Source: Patiria miniata | Lineage: Eukaryota; Echinodermata; Asteroidea; Valvatida; Asterinidae | DNA: 64,000 nt | Assembly (NCBI RefSeq): GCF_015706575.1 | Contig: NW_024037063.1 | Coordinates: 18,600,927 to 18,664,926 of the forward strand | Direction of reading: 5' to 3' | Shown: positions 53,991 through 64,000 of the stretch, one piece after another | How the letters are laid out: each line of letters starts with the position of its first letter | How positions within the stretch are numbered: the stretch's first letter is position 1 | Notes under the pieces: generated by a model | What the model was told of the DNA's origin: nothing | Database searches by the model: none | The model's input: only the letters and a program-made list of their open reading frames with translations | Program-made: the position numbers and the translations under genes

Positions 53991-54382
53991 TGTGCATCGG
54001 AACCGGTTTTAATACCCGAGTACCCGACCGCTGATGTCAGGAACCGGTTCCAGATTATGGGATCGGGTACCAGTAACCAACTTTACAACTCAGTAACTTC
54101 TCAGACAATGAAAAAGAAAGGTTTTGAATGTCATTTATGGGAATTTTCAAAAATACAAACCAGGCTACATGGAAAACTGAAACAGTTTCTCATTTTTGTG
54201 CATTTTAACGCGCGACAGATGACGCTCGCAAAAATTGCAGTTTACACCGTAAAGCTATACAGCCTTTTAGACAACTTCCGGGATTTGAATTTTAGGGTTT
54301 GGGTTTCTTTTACGGATATCCGGATATCCGTGTGTTACTTCAATCGGGTACCCGGTTCCCATAATACCCGGAAATGCACACC
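53989..54382. mobile_element. MITE with GGTGTGCAT ends (hAT-like)
   Basis: GGTGTGCAT (53989-53997) and ATGCACACC (54374-54382) bound a 394-bp element. Both arms hold related palindromic words (GGAACCGGTT, GGGTACCCGG, GGATATCCGGATATCC). No coding frame. A clear 8-bp target duplication was not found. Confidence 0.7.
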
Positions 54383-55207
54383 ACTAATAATAATAGAGTG
54401 CTATTATTTAATTTAGAGTGTTTTGTGTGTGTTTTTATGAAAAGTATGTTTTTAAGCTGTTGTTCATATGCTGTGATGTGGTTCGAGTCATATGACCAAT
54501 GTATAATATTTATATTTATATGTGTGCTACTTTTTTTTACTTATTGCGTGTAATACTCGATGTGTTCTATGAAATGTACTACGCTGAATTTTCACGCAGA
54601 AAACTTCGTTTCGTGAATCTTAAAGTTTCCTTTTTGTTATGTTTAAGTTTTTGGACAGATATAATTAGTCATAATCAACTATGATGCACAAAAAATATGC
54701 AAGAATTGTGAACCTTACTTGAGGCTCATTTAAAGTGGTTAAATTTAGTTCATCCGGTTTTGTTTTTTACCGATTGAGTAACAAATTGAGGAATTTGTAT
54801 GCACGTAACAATACAATGCAAACATGTCTAGAAGTGTCATATTGTTGAGGATGCCATTTTAGGTATAAACATACAGGAATCCAAGGGTATATTGCTGTTA
54901 ATTGTCATGCTGCCACATTTCAAAAATTACATTTTTACAATTTTTAATTTGTAAATTTTGATGTAAAGTTACTAAACTGCTTCAGTAAAGAAAGAAGTAC
55001 TTGTCTGTACCTAGATGTTAAAGCGCCCCCGTTTGCTGAAAAATATGATGTATAGACGCGTTGCGTGTGTATCGGAGGGTTTTCCAAGTTATATCAATTT
55101 TAGGCCAAAAACAAAAATAAGTCGGTCTCTGGTCAGCGCGCGCGTCGATTTTAATCATGCGCGTCGATCTTTTTTTTTTTCCAAAATGTTCCGCGGTAGC
55201 TCCAACA
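54383..55207. other. Intergenic, nothing recognised
   Basis: AT-rich DNA without exon-like frames, tRNAs or repeat borders. A short GC-rich piece (55120-55200) has CGCGCGTCGAT twice. Confidence 0.35.
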
Positions 55208-55624
55208 GCGCCCTCTATTTCAGCACCTCAATTTTTTTTACCAAAGGGCACCAAGGAATGGGAAATTGCACCAAGGCAAATGATCGAAAGCACCAAGGCA
55301 AATGATCGAAAGCACCAAGGCAAATGATCGAAAGCACCAAGGCAAATTATGGAGGACACCAATGTACATGAGGACACCAAAAAAGCAAAATAGTACCCAC
55401 CTTGTCTGTACAATCCAAGCTTGAAGAAAAAAAAAAAAGCCGCGTGGCCGCGTCAATTCCGGAACTTTGGTCTGACCAGAAACCGAATATTTTTTTTTTT
55501 TTGCCTTACAGTGAATGCATAAAAGCTTTACTCATGCCTGACCAAGCAATACTAAACCACTGCCCTCCGACTCTGACTCCAATGCAAAGGGTCTATTTAT
55601 CGGCTTTCAGTAAATAGAGGGCGC
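55208..55624. mobile_element. Candidate MITE with GCGCCCTCTATTT ends
   Basis: GCGCCCTCTATTT (55208-55220) and its exact reverse complement (55612-55624) enclose 417 bp. Inside, 55246-55370 is a 22-bp tandem (GCACCAAGGCAAATGATCGA AA) of about four copies. No frame looks coding. Confidence 0.6.
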
Positions 55625-57900
55625 TATTCTGGTCTAATGCATCAGCCTGTTGCATTTAACAGAAACTACAGTGACCAAAAGCATAAAGGCTGAAATATAG
55701 AACATTATGGAATCGAGTTTTTTGTAATTCCCTCGATATTTTCAACTGAAACGTTTCTCAGGTTTTTGACCATTTTTGTATGGCATTTTTTTTTACTAAA
55801 TATACTGAAAGATTAGTTACTTTTGTGCCAAAGTTGTAGATACATGTAGAACTTTGATGTGCCTTTTTCAAACCATTTGTTCCTGTATGTGTTTCATGTA
55901 CAACGTCATTAACTTAATTTAAATGCATTAACTTCATTAAGTTAATGTTATTAATATGAAGGGAGAATTTATCAATACATTGATATTTGCAATGCATTCT
56001 GGGTATAGATTACAAACAAACCAGGCAATTTGTGCACAAAACATATGAGGCAGTAAACCGGTTAAAACTTTCATTTGATACTTCTTGTTATAATATTATG
56101 CATGTTTGAGTAATCATATTTTGACACATTATTGCACCAGTTACTTGAAATATAATTATTTCAAAAAAAAATTAATTCTGATTTAAGAATTTTTGGAGGA
56201 ATTTTTTTTTGGATATCATTTACTTTTTTAAATATGACCCTGACACTTGAAGAACAAATATTGGCCAACCAGAATCAAGCTCTGGTGACTGGTGACTGGT
56301 ACCTTTGAAAACAAATTCAAAATGAACTCTTTTTTATTTTTAAAGTTTTAAAATTCTGATTTAAGAATTTTTGGAGGAATTTTTTTTGGGATATCATTTA
56401 CATTTTAAATATGACCCTGACACTTGAAGAACCAATATTGGCCAATCAGAATCAAGCTCTCAAGCAACGCTGACCAATCACATGCATTGTTCTGTGCCTG
56501 GTGACTGGAACCTTGAAAAACATTTCAAGATAAATTCTTCTTTTGATTTGCAAAGCTTTAAAATTTGAAATTTTATTTTCAAATAATATTTCTGATATTT
56601 TGTGCATTAATATGTGAGTTAATGATTCATTAATTTTGGAAAATATGGAAGAAATAATACTTTAAAGTTTAACTGGTTCACAACCCCCATAGGTTTGTGC
56701 ATAAATTGCATGTTTTTTTTATCCATGGCACATTTTGCAAACCATGGGTTGCTAAGTATGGAAGGCCCAACACTGCAAAAATGAAGACTAGTTATTAATG
56801 ATTACAAAAATATTATTTGATTGTTGAAAATACAAAATTATCAACAAACCAACAAAATAATTCCTAAACATGCCCTTTTTTTTAATATGATAAGGATGTT
56901 ATGAGGATTTTTTTGGAAAATACGTTGCCAACCACGGCTTCAATTTTTGCGCTTGTGGCAGCCCATACAAAATGTGCATGGGCTTCCAAAATTACAAAAT
57001 TAGCCCATACCTAATTCTCATTTCTAACTCAAGTTTGCATCTGGAAACCATTTCTAACAAAAGTAGTGCATTTGTTGTCTGGACGATAACTTGAGAATAA
57101 TCCGTTGAATTATATTGAGACTTTGTCAGTTGATTGGTTTAGTATCTTTAAAAAGCCCATAAAATTTAACCAAAGCAACTGTCTATTTGGCGGAAAAAGT
57201 ACAGTCAGTGACAGAAATACACTCGCTCACAGTCTGAACTCTAGAAATAGAATTGAAATTTTGTCAGTTCAAATGTTGGTCATAACATGTTTAAAAGGCC
57301 TCTGAAATTTCACAATACAATTAATGTAACAAAAACAATTGAGTGTGTTCAACGCGAAAAGTACATGTACAACCAAAATGAAATTAACCAATAACGCAAC
57401 AAAAACAACACACTTTTCCAGATAACTCAGGAAATATTTGTTGTATTTAATTGATATGTTGTCTATTGATTGGTCGTTAAATTTCAAGAGGAATTTTGAC
57501 AGTCAATTTAATATGACAATGATTAAACATGTGCAAAGTATATAACTGTACATGTAAAATTGCGCAACTTTCTATAATAAAAGCTAATGCAAATTTGTTA
57601 ATGTAAAAATGCGCAACTTTCTATAATGAAAGCTGTTGCAAATTTGTTAACTTATACTGTTGCAATGTCCAAAAGAGCCATACACAACTCCTTGATTTCG
57701 TAAAAATTTAGCTTTTTACAACTGCTCCTTGAAACGGACATAATTGAGAAAAATCTAGGAGTTTAACATTTAACCGTACCTCAAAAATTTCAAGTGTTAC
57801 CAATTACTCCTGAAAAAAAAAATAATTTAATTTTCACCGGCACCAGACTATCATGTGACCTATAAACACCTTGACAAGAGACGACCATAAGCCATACAAA
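55625..57900. repeat. Intergenic with a two-copy tandem
   Basis: 56172-56345 and 56348-56545 are two copies of a unit of about 180 bp starting TTCTGATTTAAGAATTTTTG and containing AATATGACCCTGACACTTGA. 55915-55960 holds a small palindrome (TTAACTTCATTAAGTTAATG). 57535-57660 has a two-copy AATGCGCAACTTTCTATAAT unit. No gene found. Confidence 0.55.
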
Positions 57901-58500
57901 ATCATTGAAGCATGAAAACCTACTCCGACAGCAAACTGCACGGTCAATTGAGGAAGGCCCTTCAACCAGGTTGTATCAAGACCCTCACGCTAAGAAGTCT
58001 ACATCCATCTCACACAGCACTGGCAACCAGCATTCCAGCAGTCTTATATGCTCTTCATCAGGTTTCAACAATTGCATCAATCTCCAAAAAGGCAAAGGCC
58101 AACTACCAGTCTGACTGATTGGCTGCAAAGACATCTGGACTTCACAAATAATATTAACAGGACTTCAAATAGGAAGCTTTAATTATCCAATCCAAACCTT
58201 TAGTCAAACTTATATAAAAGTCTAGCCCAAAAAAGTCTAAGTCCAACAAGCCCAAGACCCATAACTCTAAGCTCTATCAACTGGCAAACTATCAATTTGG
58301 AAGCCCTTCAACTAATAGTCCAATTCCCTCTCAACCATCAACCACCCAGCGCAACTCAAAGTCCAACAAGCCCAAGACCCACAAAATCCTAGTCCTATCA
58401 ATTTGCAGATCTATAAATTTGGAAGCCCTTCAACTAATAGTCCAGTTCCCTCTAAATCATCAACCAGCCAGCCCAGAGTCCGAAATCCCACCCTCCAGCT
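57901..58500. repeat. Two-copy 120-bp tandem and flanks
   Basis: 58228-58345 and 58352-58470 are copies of one unit (TCCAACAAGCCCAAGACCC, TTTGGAAGCCCTTCAACTAA, ATAGTCCA(A/G)TTCCCTCT). The sequence is C-rich on the plus strand, unusual for this AT-rich region. It directly precedes the 93-bp array. Confidence 0.65.
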
Positions 58501-58529
58501 CCAAACCCCCTCAGCTCCCAACTTTTAAA

Positions 58530-58905
58530 AACCCAGCCTCAGACCCTCAGATCTGGAAAAATCTTAAGGGGTACCCCTTGATTCTGAAATTCTGGCCAGA
58601 GCTGAAAAATTTTCTAAGTCCAAACCCAGCCTCAGACCCTGAGATCTGGAAAAATCTTAAGGGGTACCCCTTGATTCTGAAATTCTGGCCAGAGCTGAAA
58701 AATTTTCTAAGTCCAAACCCAGCCTCAGACCCTCAGATCTGGAAAAATCTTAAGGGGTACCCCTTGATTCTGAAATTCTGGCCAGAGCTGAAAAATTTTC
58801 TAAGTCCAAACCCAGCCTCAGACCCTCAGATCTGGAAAAATCTTAAGGGGTACCCCTTGATTCTGAAATTCTGGCCAAAGCTGAAAAATTTTCTAAGTCC
58901 AAACA
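58530..58905 (+). repeat. 93-bp tandem array with an open frame
   Basis: Four copies of a 93-bp unit, nearly identical, starting AACCCAGCCTCAGACCCT. The period is 31 codons, so one plus-strand frame (58419-59039, 206 codons) stays open through all copies as repeats of NPASDPQIWKNLKGYPLILK then FWPELKNFLSP. GGGGTACCCC in each unit is a 10-bp palindrome. No promoter, splice site or homology supports expression, so I treat it as a satellite-like repeat. Confidence 0.85.
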
Positions 58906-58950
58906 ACCTAAGGGTTTTAATTACGAAAACCGGAGAGTTTTTCAAGAAAG

Positions 58951-59150
58951 TGCCATGGCAGAGCGGGAAAAAAGAGAGCTGGCATGCAGAAGGTACACGG
59001 TTCAACCCTGCCCCATGCCACTATTTTATTTATTTTTAAAATTTATCTCTGCTGTGAGGAAAAATTCTCCTCCCGGGTCCCCAGCTGGGATTTGATCCGG
59101 GGACGCCGGCCTGGCGGTCAGCGAGCTAGACCGCCAGGCCAATGGCCTCT
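58951..59150. repeat. Two tRNA-like sequences in opposite directions
   Basis: 58951-59022 (+) has GCCATGGCAGAGCGG and a B-box-like GGTTCAACCC with pairing ends GTGCCATGG/CCATGCCAC. 59078-59149 (-) has CTAGCTCGCTGACCGCC, a strong GGCCTGGCGGTC/GACCGCCAGGCC stem and a B box GGATCAAATCC. Both look like tRNA-derived SINE pieces rather than working tRNAs. Confidence 0.5.
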
Positions 59151-62100
59151 TCGAAAATTTGTTCTCGGAACTAATATTTAAAGGTTAGATTGCGCAATAT
59201 TTAAAAAAAAGAAAAAAATTACCCTTGCCCTCATTTGAATAATTGAATAATAAAAAGCAGAAAACTGAATATTCAGAAGGAAATCACCATAGGGCCAAAA
59301 TTCTGCTTCTCAAATTTAGACATTTATTCAATATACTTTCTACTGTATGTACACCATTTACAAATGTAATTAGTTAAATTAGGTTTTTTTTCTAAATTAG
59401 TTTACAATTTGTAATGTAATAATTGTCGATATAAATTTACTTCCCTTTTTATATGAGAATCTAAATGCGTCACTTAATGCTTAACATTTTAGTGGGAAGT
59501 TCTTTGTTCAAACTTTGCACTTTTTTTGGGGGGGGGAGAATTGGCCATATTTGTTTACTATAAAATGACAAACTTTTGCTTGAATGTGAAAATGAGAGGG
59601 TTTTTTTTAAGTTAGCAATCTAGCTTTTACTGGAGGGCCCCTTTGTCATTTAGTTTTGCCTACAGCATCTTATAATATTTTTTTTACTTTTTAATTCAAA
59701 TTCTAAAAGTTGTATCCACTTTACAAAGAAAAATACCCATTCCAATATAGAGTGACACCTTGTCACAAATAATTTGAAGTACAACTAAAGCTAAATAATT
59801 AAGTTAACACCATATTTCATGAATAATTTCTAGTACAACTAAAGTTAAATAAGTGAAACACTGATTGCAAATAGGTTACACATAATATATGAATACTGCC
59901 CTCTACAGTCCAATATTTTAGTTGTGTCTATCTGGCTTGATTCTATGCAAATTAATTATAGAGCTCTAATCAGATATTTACAGATCTTGTTTCCTTACAA
60001 ACATTGATTCTCCTTCTCAGACTTTTTTCATATAGGAAATCTAATATCACACATTTCACTTTACAAAAAGACAAAGTTTCAGTGACCTATTGTGACTAAG
60101 TTACTAATGTTCAACTTGCTTGTTTGATGACATCTTTTACATTGCACAAAATTGGTCTCATAATTTCATTTCATTCATGTAAACCTTATCTTACACCTTG
60201 TAACAAAGCGCTTCTATGAATCATGTTTAAACTACTTTTTATTTGGAAATCATACATTAATTCTTATAATTAAACAATTGTTTGTAATTCATGGGCAATA
60301 GAGGGCACTCCTCGCTTTTTTTAAAGCCAAAATAAGAGTCCCCAACTTTAAGTTTAATAAACACCAATATTCATTAACATACAAACAAAAATCTCAATTG
60401 TTCACTATGTTTTAATGCTTATTGTTTCATTTCACTATTAAATTGACTGATTGGGTTGTTCTGCAAATTGTAATACATGAATATGGCCTGGTAGTAAGTA
60501 CTTTGCATGGGTTGCACTTTAAAATTTACATAAATAATAAATACATAAATAATCAGAAATACAATAAGGCCCAGTTATTTGGGCAACCAGAAAATCTACA
60601 GTTTTACCAAGTATATGGGCAATTCCATGGCGACAGACAAAGAGTTTTGGCGGGTTTGAAGTTAATCACGTATCAATTTTATAATAGATTCTATCCCCAT
60701 CAATTTTATTTAAAATCGGTTTATGCGCAATTCGTCTTGTATGTGATACGCGAAAGTGACACCATATCCGTTAACGTAATAGAAATAATTCCGTATAAAT
60801 TTCCGTCTTTTTCGTTAAAACCATTCTTCTATTTCAATAATTAGATCAACTTTTCATTCTTATCTAATTTTATGAAATTCCAGACATGTCGGATTGCAAT
60901 TGGAATTGGATGCTCTTAAGACTGAACTTTTTAAGGTCTTTGGTGAATTTTTAAAAGAATTTTTGCGACATGAATTCCTCACTGATATGTATTATTGTTT
61001 TCTAGATGCTAAAAGAATTTTTACATTTTTACAACCTGTAAGGGCAGCTAATTTTGTTCCAGAAAAATAACCAGTGAATCCAGCGTAAGTTAGGTTTGCA
61101 CGAGCAGTATAGTTGGCCTAAATGTATCTTGCAATTTACTAACGCACTGATCTTTTCTGTTGTCCTCATCGGGACACTTTATCGTGACTCACATTACATA
61201 AAAGCAACGCAGGAAACAAATGACAGAACAAATCTGAAATTTCTCTTCATTCAAGGTAAAGGTGCAACGGATACAATATTCCATTTATTGATCATAGCCA
61301 GTAGATAGTGTTTACAAGCAAGTTGGAAAATTAACTTTTTAAAATGACTGTGACAGACATTACTGCGACTGATATTACGCATCGAAACATTTCTGCTGAG
61401 ATTCAGGTTTTATTTTATTTTATTTCTAACAGTGACTATTGGCAACAAGAAAATAATTTCTCAGGATCAAAGAATGTAGTTTTACAAAACACATAATAAC
61501 AACTTATACAATCAGCACCTCAAAAATAAATGAACATAAAGCAGATGAGGAAAGAATTTTCTCAAAAATGACCTTACAATATTAAATGTTGTCTCCATTA
61601 ACAATAACTGTGTGAATAGACTTGCATATTTAATACAAGTCATCTACATTTATTTCTTTGCTAATAACAATTTGAGGTCTCAACATGCTAAACAAATTTC
61701 ATGCTAAATTTTTTAACTACTTTTTTCTCAAATTTGTAATCATGTACACTTAAGTGAAACTCCTCATGTTCTGCTCTTTTCTGTCTATTCCTCTTTCATT
61801 TGTTCCTCTTGTGGTCTTCATACAATCCTTTTCTTCCAAGTTTTGTTTCTGCTGTGTCCTTCTCTGTGCTGCTGTGAATTACGTTGCTACTTGGGTGTAT
61901 ATCTTTCCTGAATCTAAAAAAAATCAACAAAATTATTTGTATTTTGTACATGTTTATACTAACACAATTTTTATTGTTATTTTTCTAGCAATACCAAAGT
62001 TATCCAGTGAACAAACAACAAAAAGGATGAATAAAAATCTGGCAACATTTAGTAACAGGGAATTATGAATATTAAAATATTTGGTGACAAATAATAATTC

Positions 62101-62983
62101 AGTGCTCACAGGGAAGACTCCCCCACCCCTCCCTATCAGAATGGCAAATAACAGACTACTTGTACCCAAAAGCAACACAAATATATTTTTCATATTATAA
62201 AAGGCATATAGATGTCTAAATACAAAAAAAGGAGTTGTTTTGTGAAAACTACATAAGCTACTCAGACAGTGGCTTGGCACTCAGTTGCATTTTGGTTCCA
62301 AATGGTTACTTCTTGTATGTGTATGGACTTAAATAACATGTGTACTTGTATTCTCCTCAACTACGGACTTTGCAATAATGTGACTGACACTAAATTACGC
62401 TACGAGATTGTAACTGCATGACATTACATGTGGCCGACATTACAATATTTCATGGCTGGCCTAAGCATTAAAACAAACAAGCAAATAAAAATCAATTAAT
62501 TTACTAGACTTCCTAGAAATCATGCCAAGAAAAATTTATCAGAACAGTTCACTGGTCCATGTATTTACAAAGAAAACAAATCACTTTTAGTGATTGATAA
62601 TAAACAAAGTTTGTATTTCATTTTACAAGCAAAATCTGACTAAAAATTACAACTAAAAATAATGTCCATTTTAACAAAGACCTCTCAAAACGGTAATACA
62701 ACAAAATTGATGAAAAATATGACTGAATAGGTTGCAAAAGATTAACTCAAAATTCCTTACCATAAGTCATCAGGACGTCACTGCAGACTTTGTTGTGATG
62801 GTGTACCGTAACTCACAAAATAGTGCGCGCATGGGAAGAAACTATTTCAGTTTTAAAAGCGCCAAGCATTATTGTGTCACTTCGGTAAATGGAACTCGAA
62901 CAAACTTTAAATTTATTTTGGCTTATATACGTGTCTCCACCAGCATGGAATTGCCCATATAACCTTTTTAACTCATTTACAGC
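59151..62983. other. AT-rich intergenic DNA or long 3' UTR of the minus-strand gene
   Basis: No exon-like frame with splice sites, tRNA or clear repeat border. The 140-codon frame at 60422-60844 is rich in Tyr, Phe, Ile and Asn as expected from AT-rich DNA. On the minus strand AATAAA (plus TTTATT at 62912-62917) lies about 70 bases past the stop of the gene to the right and is a likely poly(A) signal, so most of this stretch is probably intergenic. A G-run lies at 59527-59536. Confidence 0.4.
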
Positions 62984-63114
62984 CTAGTACATTCTAAATA
63001 GGCCCAAGGCACCTTGGATGTACTTTGTCTGATGTTTGATGTCATCACAACGTGGTGCAGTTTCAGGGCATTCGAGCATCAAGAGCAACATCTTCTTGGT
63101 AAGAGCAGGAAAAC
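62984..63114 (-). CDS. Last exon of an unrecognised minus-strand gene
   Basis: After a TTTCAG acceptor (reading leftwards), two bases complete Gly and 42 codons read FPALTKKMLLLMLECPETAP, RCDDIKHQTKYIQGALGLFR, MY and a TAG stop at 62984-62986. Phase agrees with the exon at 63403. Composition and ending look like a real conserved domain end, but I do not recognise it. Confidence 0.6.
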
Positions 63115-63402
63115 CTGAAATTCAAGTAACACAAAAACCAAAATTGAATATAAATAGCATACTTGTGTAAATGATGTTAATGACTTTTTCATAATTTTGC
63201 GGGCTTTTGTAGCTTTTGAGGCTTCAATAAGTTGGGAGAACTCTTTGTAGGGAGAAGTTTTGTAGACAGAATTTGGAAATTTAGCTTTTTTGCATTCATA
63301 TTCACCGCAAAATTTAGCATGAATTTATAATCAACCCATAATTCACATAAAGATTGTTGCAAAAGCAAGTATTGAAGTATATTGAACAAGTTTTGAGCTC
63401 AC
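63115..63402 (-). other. Intron between the two minus-strand exons
   Basis: 288 bp of AT-rich sequence from GTGAGC (at 63402, minus strand) to TTTCAG. No repeat or gene inside. Confidence 0.5.
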
Positions 63403-63492
63403 CTGAAACACGTGTTCCTCTTCTTGTGGTTCTGATAACAGGCTTTTGATGAATTTCCAGAGGGAAAAAGTTCCTCCTATCAGGTCGGCCCG
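63403..63492 (-). CDS. Penultimate exon of the minus-strand gene
   Basis: 90 bases: two bases completing a codon, 29 codons GRPDRRNFFPLEIHQKPVIR then TTRRGTRVS, one base left before GTGAGC. Rich in Arg and basic. The acceptor reads TTTGATAAAG; if it is not used the frame stays open further right (KAG before RPD). Joined to the last exon the reading is continuous, which is the main support. Confidence 0.55.
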
Positions 63493-64000
63493 CTTTATCA
63501 AAGAATGTGCAAATAAGGTAAAAATAGATTAGTTCTGGTAGTTAACATGATTTAATGCATGCATGTGCTGAAACGACATCTGAGCACACAGAATGGAAAG
63601 TTACAGAAAAATGAGCGAACGTTGACCTTAGTGTTCACATAGCTGTTTCAAACAGGTGCTGTAACAATATCTTGGCTACTACAGGAGCCCCACCAGTGAA
63701 TGTTCATGTGTCGTAGGCCAATTCACACAGCAACCTGATCGTGTTCTGGTCACCACAGATGGAGTATTCACTGTTTCAGGCACACAAGAGACAGGGCGGG
63801 GATGGATGGAGCTGACACATGGATGCCTTGAGCCCTTCAAAACAGTCTGCTGGGCTGAACGGAGCTGCAGCGCTGTCAGGCCAATCAACAGTTGAGTGCA
63901 GGTGCCAAAAACGAGTACGGCAGAACAAATTCCTGGCAGGAAGAGTGGGAGTCTGTCTATCCACTGTGTACGGTCATCGTGTGCTTTTAGTGAAGCCTTG
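63493..64000. other. Right edge: no further exon placed
   Basis: The minus-strand gene should continue here or beyond, but no exon with matching phase was found. 63655-63990 is GC-richer than its surroundings with frames of about 60-70 codons on the minus strand, none with convincing splice borders. Confidence 0.3.

Noticed and set aside
60422-60844. 140-codon plus-strand frame
   Set aside because: AT-driven Tyr/Phe/Ile/Asn-rich composition, no motif, no splice or promoter support.

Overview
The window is animal nuclear DNA: AT-rich, with GT-AG introns, MITEs, tRNA-derived SINEs, minisatellites and one long spliced gene. The mix (an animal-type Polinton, tRNA-derived SINEs and many short inverted-repeat elements with CpG-rich interiors) suggests a marine invertebrate, perhaps a deuterostome such as an echinoderm or hemichordate. 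That is a low-confidence guess; no marker gene fixes the species.

Layout. (1) 1 to about 8804 is the right part of a Polinton/Maverick (adintovirus-like) element. It holds a partial unknown gene, a packaging ATPase, a double jelly-roll major capsid protein, a small two-membrane-segment protein, a retroviral-type integrase and a protein-primed family B DNA polymerase, then a pyrimidine-rich terminal region with a hairpin. All visible frames are open, so it looks young; the left half lies outside. (2) 9441-52557 (+) is one gene of at least 24 coding exons for a long alpha-helical coiled-coil protein. I rebuilt it by hand: phases agree across all 24 exons and the joined coding sequence (3387 nt including the stop) stays open for 1128 residues. 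The 5' end is not seen, and the family is not recognised. A 2007-nt acidic repeat exon (37354-39360) has its own well-placed ATG and a phase-0 donor fitting the next exon, so it probably starts a second isoform of 1278 residues from an internal promoter. (3) 52558 to about 53990 is the 3' UTR, made of a minisatellite that copies the last codons. (4) 54000-62950 is AT-rich intergenic DNA with MITEs and tandem repeats. (5) 62984-63492 (-) holds the last two exons of another, unrecognised gene.

The most striking pattern is that at least four exons of the coiled-coil gene (30078, 40944, 45156, 52557) are followed at once by tandem arrays whose unit contains the exon tail plus its splice donor or stop codon. 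A fifth exon (23314-23447) has a partial copy of its front half just downstream. This looks like repeated minisatellite birth at exon 3' borders in a single gene, giving rows of decoy donors. The introns also hold several MITE families with clear terminal inverted repeats, a nearly perfect 490-bp foldback element, a Penelope-like retroelement tail, and a tRNA-like sequence enclosed by 12-bp inverted repeats.
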